Shown here: positions 36,284 through 45,893 of the stretch, in pieces
Layout: each line of letters opens with the position of its first letter
How positions within the stretch are numbered: the first letter of the stretch is position 1
Assembly: GCA_014240375.1 (NCBI GenBank)
Contig: JAAZXB010000003.1
Coordinates: forward strand, 1-64,000
Source: Planctomycetota bacterium
GTDB lineage: Bacteria; Planctomycetota; UBA8108; UBA1146
Direction of reading: 5' to 3'
DNA: 64,000 nucleotides
Notes under the pieces: generated by a model
Told to the model about the DNA's origin: nothing
The model's database searches: none
The model's input: the letters and a program-made list of their open reading frames with translations, nothing else
Program-made: the position numbers and the translations under genes

Positions 36284-37575
36284 GCGGAATTTTCTCTCTG
36301 GCAAAACAATCCCTCGAGGCGCTCGAAATAGTTTGGATCCGATTTAGAGACGCAATCGGCGTCCAGCACCCGGGTCCCCTCCACCTTCAAGGCCAGTAGC
36401 GAAAACGCCATCGCCATCCGGTGATCGCTCGCTGGATCCAGATCCGCCGCGACCAGATCGACCCCATCACTCCCGACCACCCGCAACAGATCTCCGCGAA
36501 CCTCTGCGCGGATCCCCATCGCCTTCATGCCACGGCACAGCACCATCAGCCGATCCGTTTCCTTGACCCGAAGATGGGAGACCCCGGAAAAGATCGATTC
36601 ACCTCGAGCAAATGCTGCCACCACCGCCACCGCGGGAACCAGGTCGGGGGTTCCCTCCATGTTTCGTGAAATCGCCTTCACTGGTGGGCCATGAACCCGA
36701 ATACTTCGTTCACCGATCTCCACCGGACACCCCATCTCGGAGAGGATCTCGCCGATCACCCGATCCCCTTGCAGCGATCGGGTTCCGACACCTTCGACCG
36801 TAACATCGCCGGAAACGAGTGCTGCCGCACAGAGCGGAAATGCCGCGGATGATGCGTCGGCCTCAACTTCGATTCTGCCCGATCGCAACTCCGAAGCGGT
36901 CATCACTGTGATCTCTCTCGGTTGAGTTCCCACCTTCACACCGAAGGCGCGCAAGACTGCGGCGGTCAAATCGATGTACGGTCGGGAATAGATGGGCCCC
37001 ACCAGTCGAAGAATCAACCCTGCGGGAAGGTGCGGAGCAATCAGCATCAGAGCGCTGGAAAATTGACTCGACACTGCCGCCTGCAGAACGACCCGTCCCC
37101 CCTCCATCGATCCTCCTCGGATACAAACTGGAGGACCTTCTCCTTCACAATCGATGTCGCAACCCAGATCTCGTAGAGCCTGAACCAGCGGTAAGATCGG
37201 ACGATGAGAAACCCCATCGATATTAGTTTCCTCGCCACGCAACGCCAGCAGCGCCGTCAGAAATCGCATCGCAGTGCCGTTGGCGCCAACATCGATGCGA
37301 CCGGCACCTGCAGGGAATCGACCGGCACAACCGACGATCTTCAGTGGCCCCGGTAACTGTCCCGAGATCTCAAACCCCAGATCGATCAATGCTGCGAGAT
37401 AGATCTCAAGATCATCATTCTTCGGTGCACCGATCACCTGGCTCTCACCGTGGGCCAGCAATGCCAAGAAGATCACCCTTTGAGCCACCGACTTGGATCC
37501 GGCCGTACGCACCTGCCCCTGTAGCGAGACGGGATGCTGAACACTCCAGATTCGAGCAGTGGATTCGCAGTTCAT
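36280..37575 (-). CDS. aroA: 3-phosphoshikimate 1-carboxyvinyltransferase (EPSP synthase)
   Basis: AroA transfers enolpyruvyl from PEP to shikimate-3-phosphate, a step of the chorismate pathway. From ATG 37575 the protein has 431 residues, the normal size; a longer frame to 37650 has a cysteine-rich leader unlike the family. Conserved parts include RTAGSKSVAQR, GANGTAMRFLTALLAL (the usual GNAGT pattern with two residues exchanged), EADASSAAFPLCAAAL and LRVKETDR. It is the first gene of a run of eight overlapping or closely spaced genes that reaches the M28 peptidase. It diverges from the M14 peptidase. Confidence 0.95.
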   Translation of the reverse strand: MNCESTARIWSVQHPVSLQGQVRTAGSKSVAQRVIFLALLAHGESQVIGAPKNDDLEIYLAALIDLGFEISGQLPGPLKIVGCAGRFPAGAGRIDVGANGTAMRFLTALLALRGEETNIDGVSHRPILPLVQALRDLGCDIDCEGEGPPVCIRGGSMEGGRVVLQAAVSSQFSSALMLIAPHLPAGLILRLVGPIYSRPYIDLTAAVLRAFGVKVGTQPREITVMTASELRSGRIEVEADASSAAFPLCAAALVSGDVTVEGVGTRSLQGDRVIGEILSEMGCPVEIGERSIRVHGPPVKAISRNMEGTPDLVPAVAVVAAFARGESIFSGVSHLRVKETDRLMVLCRGMKAMGIRAEVRGDLLRVVGSDGVDLVAADLDPASDHRMAMAFSLLALKVEGTRVLDADCVSKSDPNYFERLEGLFCQRENSA

Positions 37576-37691
37576 TCCAGGATCATACACCCAACACTGA
37601 CCCACGGCATCGAGACACGCAGGGTTGCACAGCAGTAGATCCCTCCCCATCCTGAGTAGTGTCGACCCGTGGGGTCTAGGAGGAGCCTGAA

Positions 37692-40187
37692 TTGATCAGA
37701 ATCCAGCTGTTGATCTTCATCTCGTGGTGGTCGTGTTCGTTGGCTTGTGCCCAGATCCAATCCCCTGAAGAGTGGCTCGAGCGTCCTCCCGGCACCGACT
37801 TTGAGCTGGCCGATTGGAACACCATCGGCGGCTGGTTCGACCACCTCGGCCAACAGCATCCGGCGGTTTCTACCTCCCAGGTGGGGACCTCCACCGAGGG
37901 CAGGCCCTTTCGTCTCTGCGTCATCTCGTCGCCAGAAAACCTGCAACGGCTCCCGTCGATCCAGGCGATGAGCCAGAAAATCGCAGATCCCCGAGGTCTT
38001 TCTCCACAGGCGGCGGAAGCGTTGCTCGATCAGGCGGTCCCCATCGTCTTCGTCTCCTGCAACATGCATTCGACGGAGATCGCAGCTGCCGAGATGTCGA
38101 TGACGCTGGCCTGGGAACTCGCCACCTCTGAAGCCCAACCGTGGGCCAGCGTCCGCGACAAGGTGGTGACCGTCATCATTCCCACCGTCAATCCAGACGG
38201 ACTCGATCGGGTCGTCAACTGGTACCACAAGATCGTCGACACTCCCTACGAGGGAGCATCGCTACCGGAACTTTACCAGTGGTACGCAGGACACGATAAC
38301 AATCGTGACTGGTTCGCTCTGTCGCTGGAGGAAACCAAGATCGTCACCCGACTCCTTTACACCCAGTGGTTTCCGACCATCTACTGGGACGTTCACCAGC
38401 AGGGCTCACGGAGGGAACGGATGTTCGTTCCCCCCTTCCGCGACCCACTCAATCCAAACCTACACCCCATCACCATCGCCGGAATCGGAGCTCTCGGATC
38501 GCGGGCGATGCTCGACCTGACCTCCTGGGGATTCACCGGAATCTCCTCGGGAGTGACCTATGACATGTGGTGGAGCGGCGGCAATCGCAACGTACCGGTG
38601 CGACACAACATCATCGGCTTGCTGTCGGAAGCCGCCTCCGCCAACCTTGCGAGTCCGATCTGGATCTCCCCCACGAGCCTCTCGGCCCCCAGTGGCATCG
38701 AGACCGGCTATGCCCCATCCAATCGCTTTCCGGCACCATGGCCCGGCGGCTGGTGGCGTGTCGGAGACATCCACCGCTACGAGATCGCCCTGGCCCGATC
38801 GCTGCTGGGGAGCGTCGCAAGGGAGCCCAGATCGTGGCTCCAGAACTCCCTCCGAGTGGCGCGTGATGTGATTCGCCGTGGTAGAGACGAGGCCCCACGC
38901 GGCTGGTTGATCCCGCGCCAGCAGCGCGACCCCGATGCCCTGCTGCGACTGCTTGAAATCCTCCAAGCCCAGGGGATCGAGGTGATGGAAGCCACCGATG
39001 AGTTTCAAGCGGATGGTCGCCCATACCCCAAGGGAACCCTGGTCCTGCACAGGGAGCAACCGTACGGTTCCTTCCTCAAGGATCTCTTCGAAGTACAGCG
39101 ATATCCGGACGGACCGGCACCGTATGACGTCGCCGGCTGGACCCTTCCCCTGCTGTTTGGAATCCGCCGGGTCGAGGTGCTGGAGAAGATCACCGTGGAA
39201 GCAACCGCGGTGGTGGATCAGCAGGCGGTGGTGGCTCGCCACTCGGTGGCCGAGGCGGATCGACTGGTCCAGTGGATCGATAAGAAGTTCGATAAAAGGG
39301 TCGTAGTGCAGCAGATCTCGGCCACCGATACTTCTCGGATTCCGGAACTCTTCAAGGCCCGAGAAGCCGGCGCCAGAATCTACAGCCAGAGAGATGGGTC
39401 GTGGGGAATCGAGCGGAAGGATCTCGAACCCTCCAGTTCGATGGATGAGTTCAGGGCGCGCGAACTGCCGGGGAGCCGCATCGGAGTCTATGCACCTTGG
39501 AGTGCCAGCATGGATGAGGGGTGGCTGCGCTGGGTACTCGACCATTACCAGGTACCGTTTCAGCGCGTCCGAAATGAGCAGATCCGAGCCGGTGCCCTGT
39601 CGGAGATCATCGACGTGCTGGTGATCGCCGACATCCGCCAGAGTACCATCGAGAAGGGACGAACCTCCGGAAGTGTGTTTCCGGAACTGGCCGGCGGCCT
39701 GTCGCCAGAAGGAGTCATCGCCATCGAGGAGTTTGTTCGTGGCGGCGGACGACTGATCTGCACCGGGAGATCTTCCTCTTTCGCCATCGATCTGTTCGAT
39801 CTTCCACTCGTCTCGGCTCAGCCGGAGGATTCAGCGGAACAGTTCCAGTGTCCAGGATCGATCGTGCGAACCCTTCCCGTCGGCGATAGCCCCTGGACCG
39901 CCGGCTTGCCCGACTCCACTGCCATCTTCTTCTCCCGTTCGCTGGCATGGCGAGATGAGGAAAGGGAGGACGAGGAGACCGCAGTGAGACACTTGCTTCA
40001 ATTCCCCCACCAGCAGATCCTGCTGTCGGGGTGGGCCAAGAACGAGAAGGTAATGGCGGGTGCAACCGCCTGGGCGACCTCAAAGGTCGGCAAGGGGCGG
40101 GTCCACCTGTTCGGCTTCCGACCTCATTACCGATCGTGGAGTCACGGCACCTTTGGCCTGTTACTCCGGGCCATCCTGCTGCCCTGA
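37692..40187 (+). CDS. Secreted M14 family zinc carboxypeptidase
   Basis: The 831-residue protein starts at TTG 37692, with a strong GGAGGAG about 7 nt upstream. A signal peptide (MIRIQLLIFISWWSCSLACA) ends before Gln21. The M14 zinc site is His126 and Glu129 (NMHSTE) and His235 (DVHQQGS). NPDG at 167-170 and HDNNRDW at 201-207 form the substrate pocket typical of this large M14 subgroup. The C-terminal 430 residues appear to include a glutamine-amidotransferase-like fold (LDVLVIADIRQ..., EEFVRGGGRLICTG). It is probably exported. The acyltransferase-3 gene follows 17 bases later, suggesting one transcript, though no shared job is apparent. Confidence 0.9.
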   Translation: MIRIQLLIFISWWSCSLACAQIQSPEEWLERPPGTDFELADWNTIGGWFDHLGQQHPAVSTSQVGTSTEGRPFRLCVISSPENLQRLPSIQAMSQKIADPRGLSPQAAEALLDQAVPIVFVSCNMHSTEIAAAEMSMTLAWELATSEAQPWASVRDKVVTVIIPTVNPDGLDRVVNWYHKIVDTPYEGASLPELYQWYAGHDNNRDWFALSLEETKIVTRLLYTQWFPTIYWDVHQQGSRRERMFVPPFRDPLNPNLHPITIAGIGALGSRAMLDLTSWGFTGISSGVTYDMWWSGGNRNVPVRHNIIGLLSEAASANLASPIWISPTSLSAPSGIETGYAPSNRFPAPWPGGWWRVGDIHRYEIALARSLLGSVAREPRSWLQNSLRVARDVIRRGRDEAPRGWLIPRQQRDPDALLRLLEILQAQGIEVMEATDEFQADGRPYPKGTLVLHREQPYGSFLKDLFEVQRYPDGPAPYDVAGWTLPLLFGIRRVEVLEKITVEATAVVDQQAVVARHSVAEADRLVQWIDKKFDKRVVVQQISATDTSRIPELFKAREAGARIYSQRDGSWGIERKDLEPSSSMDEFRARELPGSRIGVYAPWSASMDEGWLRWVLDHYQVPFQRVRNEQIRAGALSEIIDVLVIADIRQSTIEKGRTSGSVFPELAGGLSPEGVIAIEEFVRGGGRLICTGRSSSFAIDLFDLPLVSAQPEDSAEQFQCPGSIVRTLPVGDSPWTAGLPDSTAIFFSRSLAWRDEEREDEETAVRHLLQFPHQQILLSGWAKNEKVMAGATAWATSKVGKGRVHLFGFRPHYRSWSHGTFGLLLRAILLP

Positions 40188-40204
40188 AATGGAGCCGATT
40201 CGCC

Positions 40205-41506
40205 ATGAGTCCACTGGAAAAGTCAGGCGACCATCTGCGATTCCATGCCCTCGATGGACTTCGAGCGATGATGATGTTGCTGGGGCTGGTCCTCCATGCC
40301 GCCTGCAACTACCAGGATTCTCCGCCAGATGAAGCCTGGTCCTTCCGGGCTGCAGAAAGCAGTTCATTCTTCACCTTCCTGGTACTCTTCATCCATGCCT
40401 GGAGAATGCCCATCTTCATGCTGCTTGCAGGGTTCTTCTCGGCACTGCTGGTCGATCGGCGAGGCCAGCAAAATTTCCTCGGCAATCGGATGTCTCGGCT
40501 GGCATTACCTTTGATCCTGTTCCTGCCGGTGATCTTGCCTCTGACCACATCCGGATTCGCCTTCTCAGTGAGCCAGATGCCGGTCGAGGGCCTGGGAAGA
40601 TTCTTCCAGAAGAGTGGTGGCAGTTGGACCGACCTGTTCCCCCCCATCACGATTCACATGTGGTTCATCTACTACCTTGTCCTCTACTGCTCCCTCGCCT
40701 ACCTGTGGATCCACGCCTCAACCCTGCTGCTTCCTCAGAAGATTCGCCATCTTCCTCGCAGGTGCATCGAGATCTTCATGCGCTGGCCAGGTGGCACTCT
40801 CCTCCTGTCCATCCCACTGATCTGGACCCTGAAAGGAACCGCGGGCTTACTCACCACCGGAATCGAATTCATCCCCGAGTCCAGTTCCTTCTTTAGTTAC
40901 GGATACCTCTACTTCTGTGGCTGGGCACTGTGGAATCAACGACAACTCCTCGAAGGGCTTCGCAACTGGACATCCACGCTGCTATCGCTGGGATTGACGA
41001 TAATCCTGTTCCTACCGTGGCTCGAGTTCTTCCTCCATGCGGTCGGGTTGCCAGCGGGAGCACTGATCCAGTCCCTCGAAACACTCGCTGGAGTCGAACA
41101 GTTCGAGCCATCTACGATCCAGTGGATCGGCGCGACTCTCTCCGCCCTGATGATGTGGAGCGCCATCTGGGGCTTCACCGGGCTGTTCCAGTTGACCACC
41201 GATCGCAACATCCCACTGATTCGATACATCGTCGATGGCTCCTATTGGGTCTACCTGATTCATCTTCCCTTCTGCATCTGGATCCCCGGGCTGCTCTTTG
41301 ATCTCGACCTGGGTGCTGCGGGTGCAGTGTGGAAGTTCTTCATCACGCTACTGGCAACCACTATCGTCGGGTTCGTCAGTTACGAATGGTTTGTCAGGAA
41401 CAGCCCCATCGGAGAGATCCTCAACGGCAGAAGATGGCCTCGAGCACTGGGCAGGGCGCTCAGGAATCGTCCGCTTGTCGGAGTCGAGAATCACTCCAGC
41501 GGATGA
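40205..41506 (+). CDS. Acyltransferase-3 (OpgC/OafA-like) membrane protein
   Basis: From ATG 40205 the protein has 433 residues with about ten probable membrane helices. The family start RFHALDGLRAMMMLLGLVLHAACN contains the H and R used by this family; the MPIFMLLAGFFSALLVDRRG segment is also typical. The order and lack of a C-terminal SGNH domain fit the OpgC/MdoC-like branch. Members move acyl or succinyl groups across the inner membrane onto surface glycans. The acceptor is unknown. It lies 17 bases after the M14 gene and 84 bases before the next gene, all on the + strand. Confidence 0.85.
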   Translation: MSPLEKSGDHLRFHALDGLRAMMMLLGLVLHAACNYQDSPPDEAWSFRAAESSSFFTFLVLFIHAWRMPIFMLLAGFFSALLVDRRGQQNFLGNRMSRLALPLILFLPVILPLTTSGFAFSVSQMPVEGLGRFFQKSGGSWTDLFPPITIHMWFIYYLVLYCSLAYLWIHASTLLLPQKIRHLPRRCIEIFMRWPGGTLLLSIPLIWTLKGTAGLLTTGIEFIPESSSFFSYGYLYFCGWALWNQRQLLEGLRNWTSTLLSLGLTIILFLPWLEFFLHAVGLPAGALIQSLETLAGVEQFEPSTIQWIGATLSALMMWSAIWGFTGLFQLTTDRNIPLIRYIVDGSYWVYLIHLPFCIWIPGLLFDLDLGAAGAVWKFFITLLATTIVGFVSYEWFVRNSPIGEILNGRRWPRALGRALRNRPLVGVENHSSG

Positions 41507-41590
41507 CCCCGATTCTGTCATCAGGTGGTAAAATGCACTCACAGTGTCATCGATCCGCTCCAATTCTGGACCATCCCATTCGGAGGCTTC

Positions 41591-42484
41591 ATGCTTGCCA
41601 TGATCTGTTCCTGCATACTGGCCATCTGTGCTGGTGATGAACCGGCGATTGCGCCGCTGATTCCACAATGGGAGCAACAACGAGGAGTCCCACCGATCCG
41701 CTGGACTGGAAATCGTCTCGATGAAGCACGCCAGGAAGCGCAAGATCGAAGGGTTCCCATCCTTCTCTGGGTCATCCGCGATGGCGACTCCGCTTCGCAG
41801 TCCTGGGTCGACCAGAGACTGATCGATCCAGATTTCACCTCGGTACTCGAGAGAGAATCGGTACCCGCCATCGTCTGCCTGGCGGCGATCGATGGGAAGC
41901 GTCATTCACCAGAACGAGTTCGAGATGACGAGAAGAGTCCACCCCGAACTCGCTGCCCTCTCCTGCGATCATGCGACTGTTCGGGCCACCTCGGCAGTGA
42001 GCCACTGCTGAAGGACATCGAGTTACCCCGGTTGTTTCCCGCGGCATTCCTGATTTCCTCTTCTGGAAAAGTCACTGCAATCCCTCCGGAGATCCCCTTC
42101 CAGGGAACGGAGGGACTGATTCTGTACCTCTCTGGCCAACAACAAGGGAAACGGTCGACACGATTGAATATGGAATTTCTGAAGATTCGGCTCGAACGCG
42201 CGCGAACCTGTTTCGAGTCCAGGGAGATCAAATTTGGTCGACTGGAACTGGTACACATCGAAAGCCAGCTCGATCAGTTCGGCCCACAGATCCGATTGGA
42301 TTGGGAAAAGGCGTGCCAACCATATCTGGCTTACGGCAAGCAGATGTTGCGACAGGCAAAAATGATCGGCAGGACGGATGCCCACCGACGGTTGCTGATG
42401 CTCAGGAGGCTGGTACAGGAACTGGAAGGGTTACCTCCTGCCACCACGGCTCAGAACTACATCGACCAGGTTCTCCCCAACTAG
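41591..42484 (+). CDS. Probable secreted thioredoxin-fold protein of unknown function
   Basis: The protein has 297 residues from ATG 41591, with GGAGG 4 nt upstream (41600 is the alternative ATG). A short hydrophobic start (MLAMICSCILAICA) looks like a weak signal peptide. The part RLDEARQEAQDRRVPILLWVIRDGDSASQSWVDQRLIDPDF resembles the thioredoxin-like domains used by planctomycete proteins (a Trx fold without the CxxC), and SGKVTAIPPEIPFQGTEGLILYL resembles its C-terminal half. The last 90 residues are helical. I do not recognise a family. Its stop shares CTAG with the convergent sufT stop. Confidence 0.6.
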   Translation: MLAMICSCILAICAGDEPAIAPLIPQWEQQRGVPPIRWTGNRLDEARQEAQDRRVPILLWVIRDGDSASQSWVDQRLIDPDFTSVLERESVPAIVCLAAIDGKRHSPERVRDDEKSPPRTRCPLLRSCDCSGHLGSEPLLKDIELPRLFPAAFLISSSGKVTAIPPEIPFQGTEGLILYLSGQQQGKRSTRLNMEFLKIRLERARTCFESREIKFGRLELVHIESQLDQFGPQIRLDWEKACQPYLAYGKQMLRQAKMIGRTDAHRRLLMLRRLVQELEGLPPATTAQNYIDQVLPN

Positions 42485-42885
42485 AACATTCCCAGTTGCA
42501 GACGAGCCCCCTCGGTCATCCGATCCTTGGTCCAGGGAGGATCCCAGACCACGCCCACCTTGCATTGCTCGACCGACTCGATCGCAGCAATCTTGCCTTC
42601 CACTTCTCCCGGAAGGGTACCTGCAACCGGGCAAGCCGGAGAGGTCAAGGTCATGTCCACATCGACGATCTGATCCTCGATATCGATGCGGTAGATCAGT
42701 CCCAGTTCGTAGATGTTGACGGGAATTTCCGGATCGAAGCAGGACTCGATCGCTTTCACGACCTGATCTTCCAGAGTTCCCTCTTCACCCTGTAAGCCGG
42801 CAACACGAGGCTCGCTGTGGGCTGCTTCGTTGCTCTGCGGATCCCGCTCGGCATCGGCGTCACGATTTTCTTGTGATTCCATCAT
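42481..42885 (-). CDS. sufT: SufT / DUF59 (MIP18-family) Fe-S assembly protein
   Basis: The protein has 134 residues, starting at one of two adjacent ATGs; ATG 42885 overlaps the sufU stop as ATGA. After a charged 40-residue N-terminus, the DUF59 domain shows ESCFDPEIPVNIYELGLIY and TLTSPACPVAG with the conserved cysteine, and ends VVWDPPWTKDRMTEGAR. In other bacteria SufT helps Fe-S maturation, probably as a carrier or accessory factor. As the last gene of a full SUF operon its assignment is well supported. Confidence 0.93.
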   Translation of the reverse strand: MMESQENRDADAERDPQSNEAAHSEPRVAGLQGEEGTLEDQVVKAIESCFDPEIPVNIYELGLIYRIDIEDQIVDVDMTLTSPACPVAGTLPGEVEGKIAAIESVEQCKVGVVWDPPWTKDRMTEGARLQLGMF

Positions 42886-43334
42886 TCTGTACTGACCTCT
42901 TCCTCGATCTCGCTCAGTGCCTGGATCAATGTATGCCACGCCAGAGTTGCACACTTGACCCGGGCGGGGTATTGCCGGACTCCACTAAAAACTGCCAACT
43001 TTCCCAGACCTTCACCGGCAGGAGCATCTCCCTGGCCCGCGACCATCTGGTGAAAACTGGTAAAGATCTCCCGCACCGCTTCTTCACTTCGTCCCTTCAG
43101 AACACCGGTGAGAATCGAAGCCGAAGCAGTGGAAATGGCACAGCCCGAACCTTCAAAGCAAATTTCTTCCAACACTCCATCTGTGGTTCGAAGGACATGA
43201 ATCTCCACATCATCTCCACACAAGGGGTTATGCCCCTTGGCCGACAGATTGTGCTTTTCCTTCGGACCAAAATTCCTCGGAGACCTGGAATGGTCGAGAA
43301 TCATCTCCTGATAAAGTTCACGAATGTCATTCAA
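42882..43334 (-). CDS. sufU: SufU / IscU-like scaffold or sulfur transfer protein
   Basis: SufU accepts sulfur from SufS by a zinc-linked cysteine exchange. The protein has 150 residues. The start is TTG 43334 after AGGAGG, and overlaps the sufS stop as TTGA. The three cysteines sit in HNPLCGDDVEI, GSGCAISTASAS and RVKCATLAW, and the N-terminus MNDIRELYQEMILDHSRSPR is typical. The longer segment (VFSGVRQYPARVKC) between the second and third cysteine is the SufU-type insert. Translation with sufS is probably coupled. Confidence 0.94.
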   Translation of the reverse strand: MNDIRELYQEMILDHSRSPRNFGPKEKHNLSAKGHNPLCGDDVEIHVLRTTDGVLEEICFEGSGCAISTASASILTGVLKGRSEEAVREIFTSFHQMVAGQGDAPAGEGLGKLAVFSGVRQYPARVKCATLAWHTLIQALSEIEEEVSTE

Positions 43335-44587
43335 TTGAAGACCTCCTGGACGCTTTCGATGGCTGCCACCAGTGCGTCGATGTCATCCAGTGTGTTGTAG
43401 ATGGCAAAGGAGGCGCGAATCGTTGCAGCGACTCCGAATCTACTCATCAGGGGCATGGCACAATGGTGGCCCGCTCGAATAGCGACCCCCTGCTGATCCA
43501 TGATGGTTCCCGCATCGTGAGGGTGAATCCGATCCAGGACGAACGAAACCACCGAGAACCGATTTTCCGGCCGCCCGATGATGGTCAAGCCATCCAGCTG
43601 ATCGAGCCTGGTGACGGTCTTCTCCAGTAATTGCTGTTCATGGGGCTGGATCGTCTCGAAGCCGACCTCCTGGATGAAATCTAGCGCAGCACCGAGCCCG
43701 ATGACTCCGGCAATATGTGGAGTTCCTGCCTCGAACTTCCATGGAGCATCGGCAAAGGTCGAGTTTTCGAAGGTCACGGTACGAATCATGTCCCCGCCCC
43801 CTTGCCAGGGACTCATCTGATCGAGCAGTTCCTTTCGCCCCCACAGAACGCCGGTCCCGGTCGGTCCGTACATCTTGTGTGCACTGAAGGCGAGAAAATC
43901 ACAACCGAGTTGCTCCACATCGATCGGCAGGTGGGAAATCGCTTGAGCGGAATCGATCATGGTGATCGCACCCTTCTCACGAGCGACCGCAATCACCTTC
44001 TGGATGTCATGCATCGTTCCGACGGCATTGGACACGTGCCCGATCGAGACCACCTTGGTTCGATCAGTGATCAAGGACTGCAGATCATCGAGGATCAAAT
44101 CTCCATCATCGGTGCATGGGATGATCACCAGCTTTGCGCCCTGCTCTTCGCACAGCATCTGCCAGGGGACGATGTTGGCATGGTGCTCCATCGTACTGAT
44201 CAGCACCTGGTCTCCTCTGCTCACTCGATCTCTACCGATGGTCCGAGCGACCAGGTTGATGGCTTCCGTGGTTCCGCTGGTAAAGACCACACCGTGGGGA
44301 TCGGGTGCATGGATGAACTGTGCTACCTTGGCTCGAACCGCCTCATAGCGAATCGTCGCCCTCTCGCTGAGGGTGTGGACACCCCGATGCACATTGGAAC
44401 AGTCCTCCTGGTAGAAGGACTCCACTGCTTGCAGCACCTGGGTCGGCTTCTGAGTCGTGGCAGCGCTGTCGAGGTAGACCAGCGGATTCCCATGGATCTC
44501 CTGCTTCAGACAGGGGAACTTTCTCCGGACCTGATCCAAGTGACAGAAGGATGGATAGGACTCGTTGGTCGGAGAAGCTCGGCTCAT
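43331..44587 (-). CDS. sufS: Cysteine desulfurase SufS
   Basis: SufS is a group II cysteine desulfurase that forms a persulfide and passes it to SufU or SufBCD. The protein has 418 residues. The PLP lysine is in LAFSAHKMYGPTGTGVL, the N-terminal YLDSAATTQKPTQVL matches the family, and the active-site cysteine is in RAGHHCAMPLM near residue 370. The start overlaps the sufD stop as ATGA. The position between sufD and sufU is the usual order. Confidence 0.97.
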   Translation of the reverse strand: MSRASPTNESYPSFCHLDQVRRKFPCLKQEIHGNPLVYLDSAATTQKPTQVLQAVESFYQEDCSNVHRGVHTLSERATIRYEAVRAKVAQFIHAPDPHGVVFTSGTTEAINLVARTIGRDRVSRGDQVLISTMEHHANIVPWQMLCEEQGAKLVIIPCTDDGDLILDDLQSLITDRTKVVSIGHVSNAVGTMHDIQKVIAVAREKGAITMIDSAQAISHLPIDVEQLGCDFLAFSAHKMYGPTGTGVLWGRKELLDQMSPWQGGGDMIRTVTFENSTFADAPWKFEAGTPHIAGVIGLGAALDFIQEVGFETIQPHEQQLLEKTVTRLDQLDGLTIIGRPENRFSVVSFVLDRIHPHDAGTIMDQQGVAIRAGHHCAMPLMSRFGVAATIRASFAIYNTLDDIDALVAAIESVQEVFN

Positions 44588-45882
44588 CTACGATCAGTTC
44601 CGTCAGGATTGATCGACTGCTGGATCTCATCTGCGATAAAATCACTCAACTGTCGATCTTCCAGCGCGTGAAACACTTCGGATGTAAATGCTCGAACCAA
44701 GATCTTCCGGGCTTCATCGGGGGAGACTCCCCTGGATCGCAGGTAGAAGATGGCTTCCTCATCCAGTTCGCCGATGGTTGCCCCATGGGTGCACTTCACA
44801 TCGTCGGCATAGATTTCTAGCCGAGGCCGGGTATCTGCTTCTGCTCCTTCTGACAACAAAATGGTGTCATTGGATTGCTTTGCGTCGGTGCGCTGAGCAT
44901 CTGGATGGACATGAATCATACCGCTGAAAACACCGCGGGCCAGATCACTCAGGACCCCACGATAGATCTCGTTGCTGGTGCAATCTTCCACCTTGTGATC
45001 GATGGTGGTGTGGTGATCGAGGTGATTCTTGCCACGTCCTGCATACGCTCCCAGCAGGTCGCAGTGGCAACCGGTTCCCTCGTGACTCACATGCAGTTCA
45101 TTTCGAATCAGATCCCCACCTGAGGAACAAAACAGATCCTCAAAGCGAGAGTCCTGTTGCTGAATCACCCGGGTTCCATGAAATATCGAAGCACACTCCG
45201 GACGAAAAGCGCGAACCCGTTTCAGAATGGACCGTGGATCGAGACCGACCCCCCAGCGTAGATTGCCAAGAACTTGCCCTACCGATCTGATCTCCTCGAC
45301 CAGTTGCAATTGAGCCCCAGCGGCAAGTTGGATCAAGCCGGTCACATGTGCAGATCCCGATCGAGCCTGTCCATCGAAGACATGCATGATGTGAATCGGC
45401 GAATCGATCTTGGCTCCTTCTTCCACCACTTCGATGTGAACTCCGTCATCCAGCAAGGCATCGGAGAGATCGTGAAAAGGATGCGAGTCCTGCGTCCAGT
45501 ACAGATCGAGCAGAGATGCCAATTGGTCCGGATCAGAGTGTCTCAGCTGGGCGAGAGATTGAATTCGGATCGCAGCAGGCAATCGACTCAGATCTGATAG
45601 ATCAGCCCGGAACTCACCATTGAGGATCACCACCTTGGCCAGCATGTCGCCCGGAAGATCGGGACAGAACGGAATCTCCTGAGAACTCTCCAGAAGTGGT
45701 GCGCAGGGTCCAGCGGCAAGGCGCGAAAGTGGCGTGTATCGCCACTCCTCGTGCTTGCGTCCGGGGAATCCATGCTGCTCGAACTGTTCCAGCGCTCGCT
45801 CTCGTCGCTTCTTCAGTTCGGCACCCTGATCATCGAAGTTCAGGCTGCAAGTTTGTACCTGTTCACTCCAGGTTTCCACCAC
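44584..45882 (-). CDS. sufD: Fe-S cluster assembly protein SufD
   Basis: SufD partners SufB in the SufBC2D scaffold complex. From GTG 45882 the protein has 432 residues; three GTG codons run together (45885, 45882, 45879) after a perfect AGGAGG, so the exact start could shift by one codon. It shows EEWRYTPLSRLAAG near the N-terminus and, in the C-terminal helix, DDVKCTHGATIGELDEEAIF and SRGVSPDEARKILVRAF, all typical of SufD. The histidine in CTHGATIG matches the SufD ligand position. The reading frame could be extended to 45936 only inside sufC. Confidence 0.95.
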   Translation of the reverse strand: MVETWSEQVQTCSLNFDDQGAELKKRRERALEQFEQHGFPGRKHEEWRYTPLSRLAAGPCAPLLESSQEIPFCPDLPGDMLAKVVILNGEFRADLSDLSRLPAAIRIQSLAQLRHSDPDQLASLLDLYWTQDSHPFHDLSDALLDDGVHIEVVEEGAKIDSPIHIMHVFDGQARSGSAHVTGLIQLAAGAQLQLVEEIRSVGQVLGNLRWGVGLDPRSILKRVRAFRPECASIFHGTRVIQQQDSRFEDLFCSSGGDLIRNELHVSHEGTGCHCDLLGAYAGRGKNHLDHHTTIDHKVEDCTSNEIYRGVLSDLARGVFSGMIHVHPDAQRTDAKQSNDTILLSEGAEADTRPRLEIYADDVKCTHGATIGELDEEAIFYLRSRGVSPDEARKILVRAFTSEVFHALEDRQLSDFIADEIQQSINPDGTDRR

Positions 45883-45893
45883 CACGTCACCTC

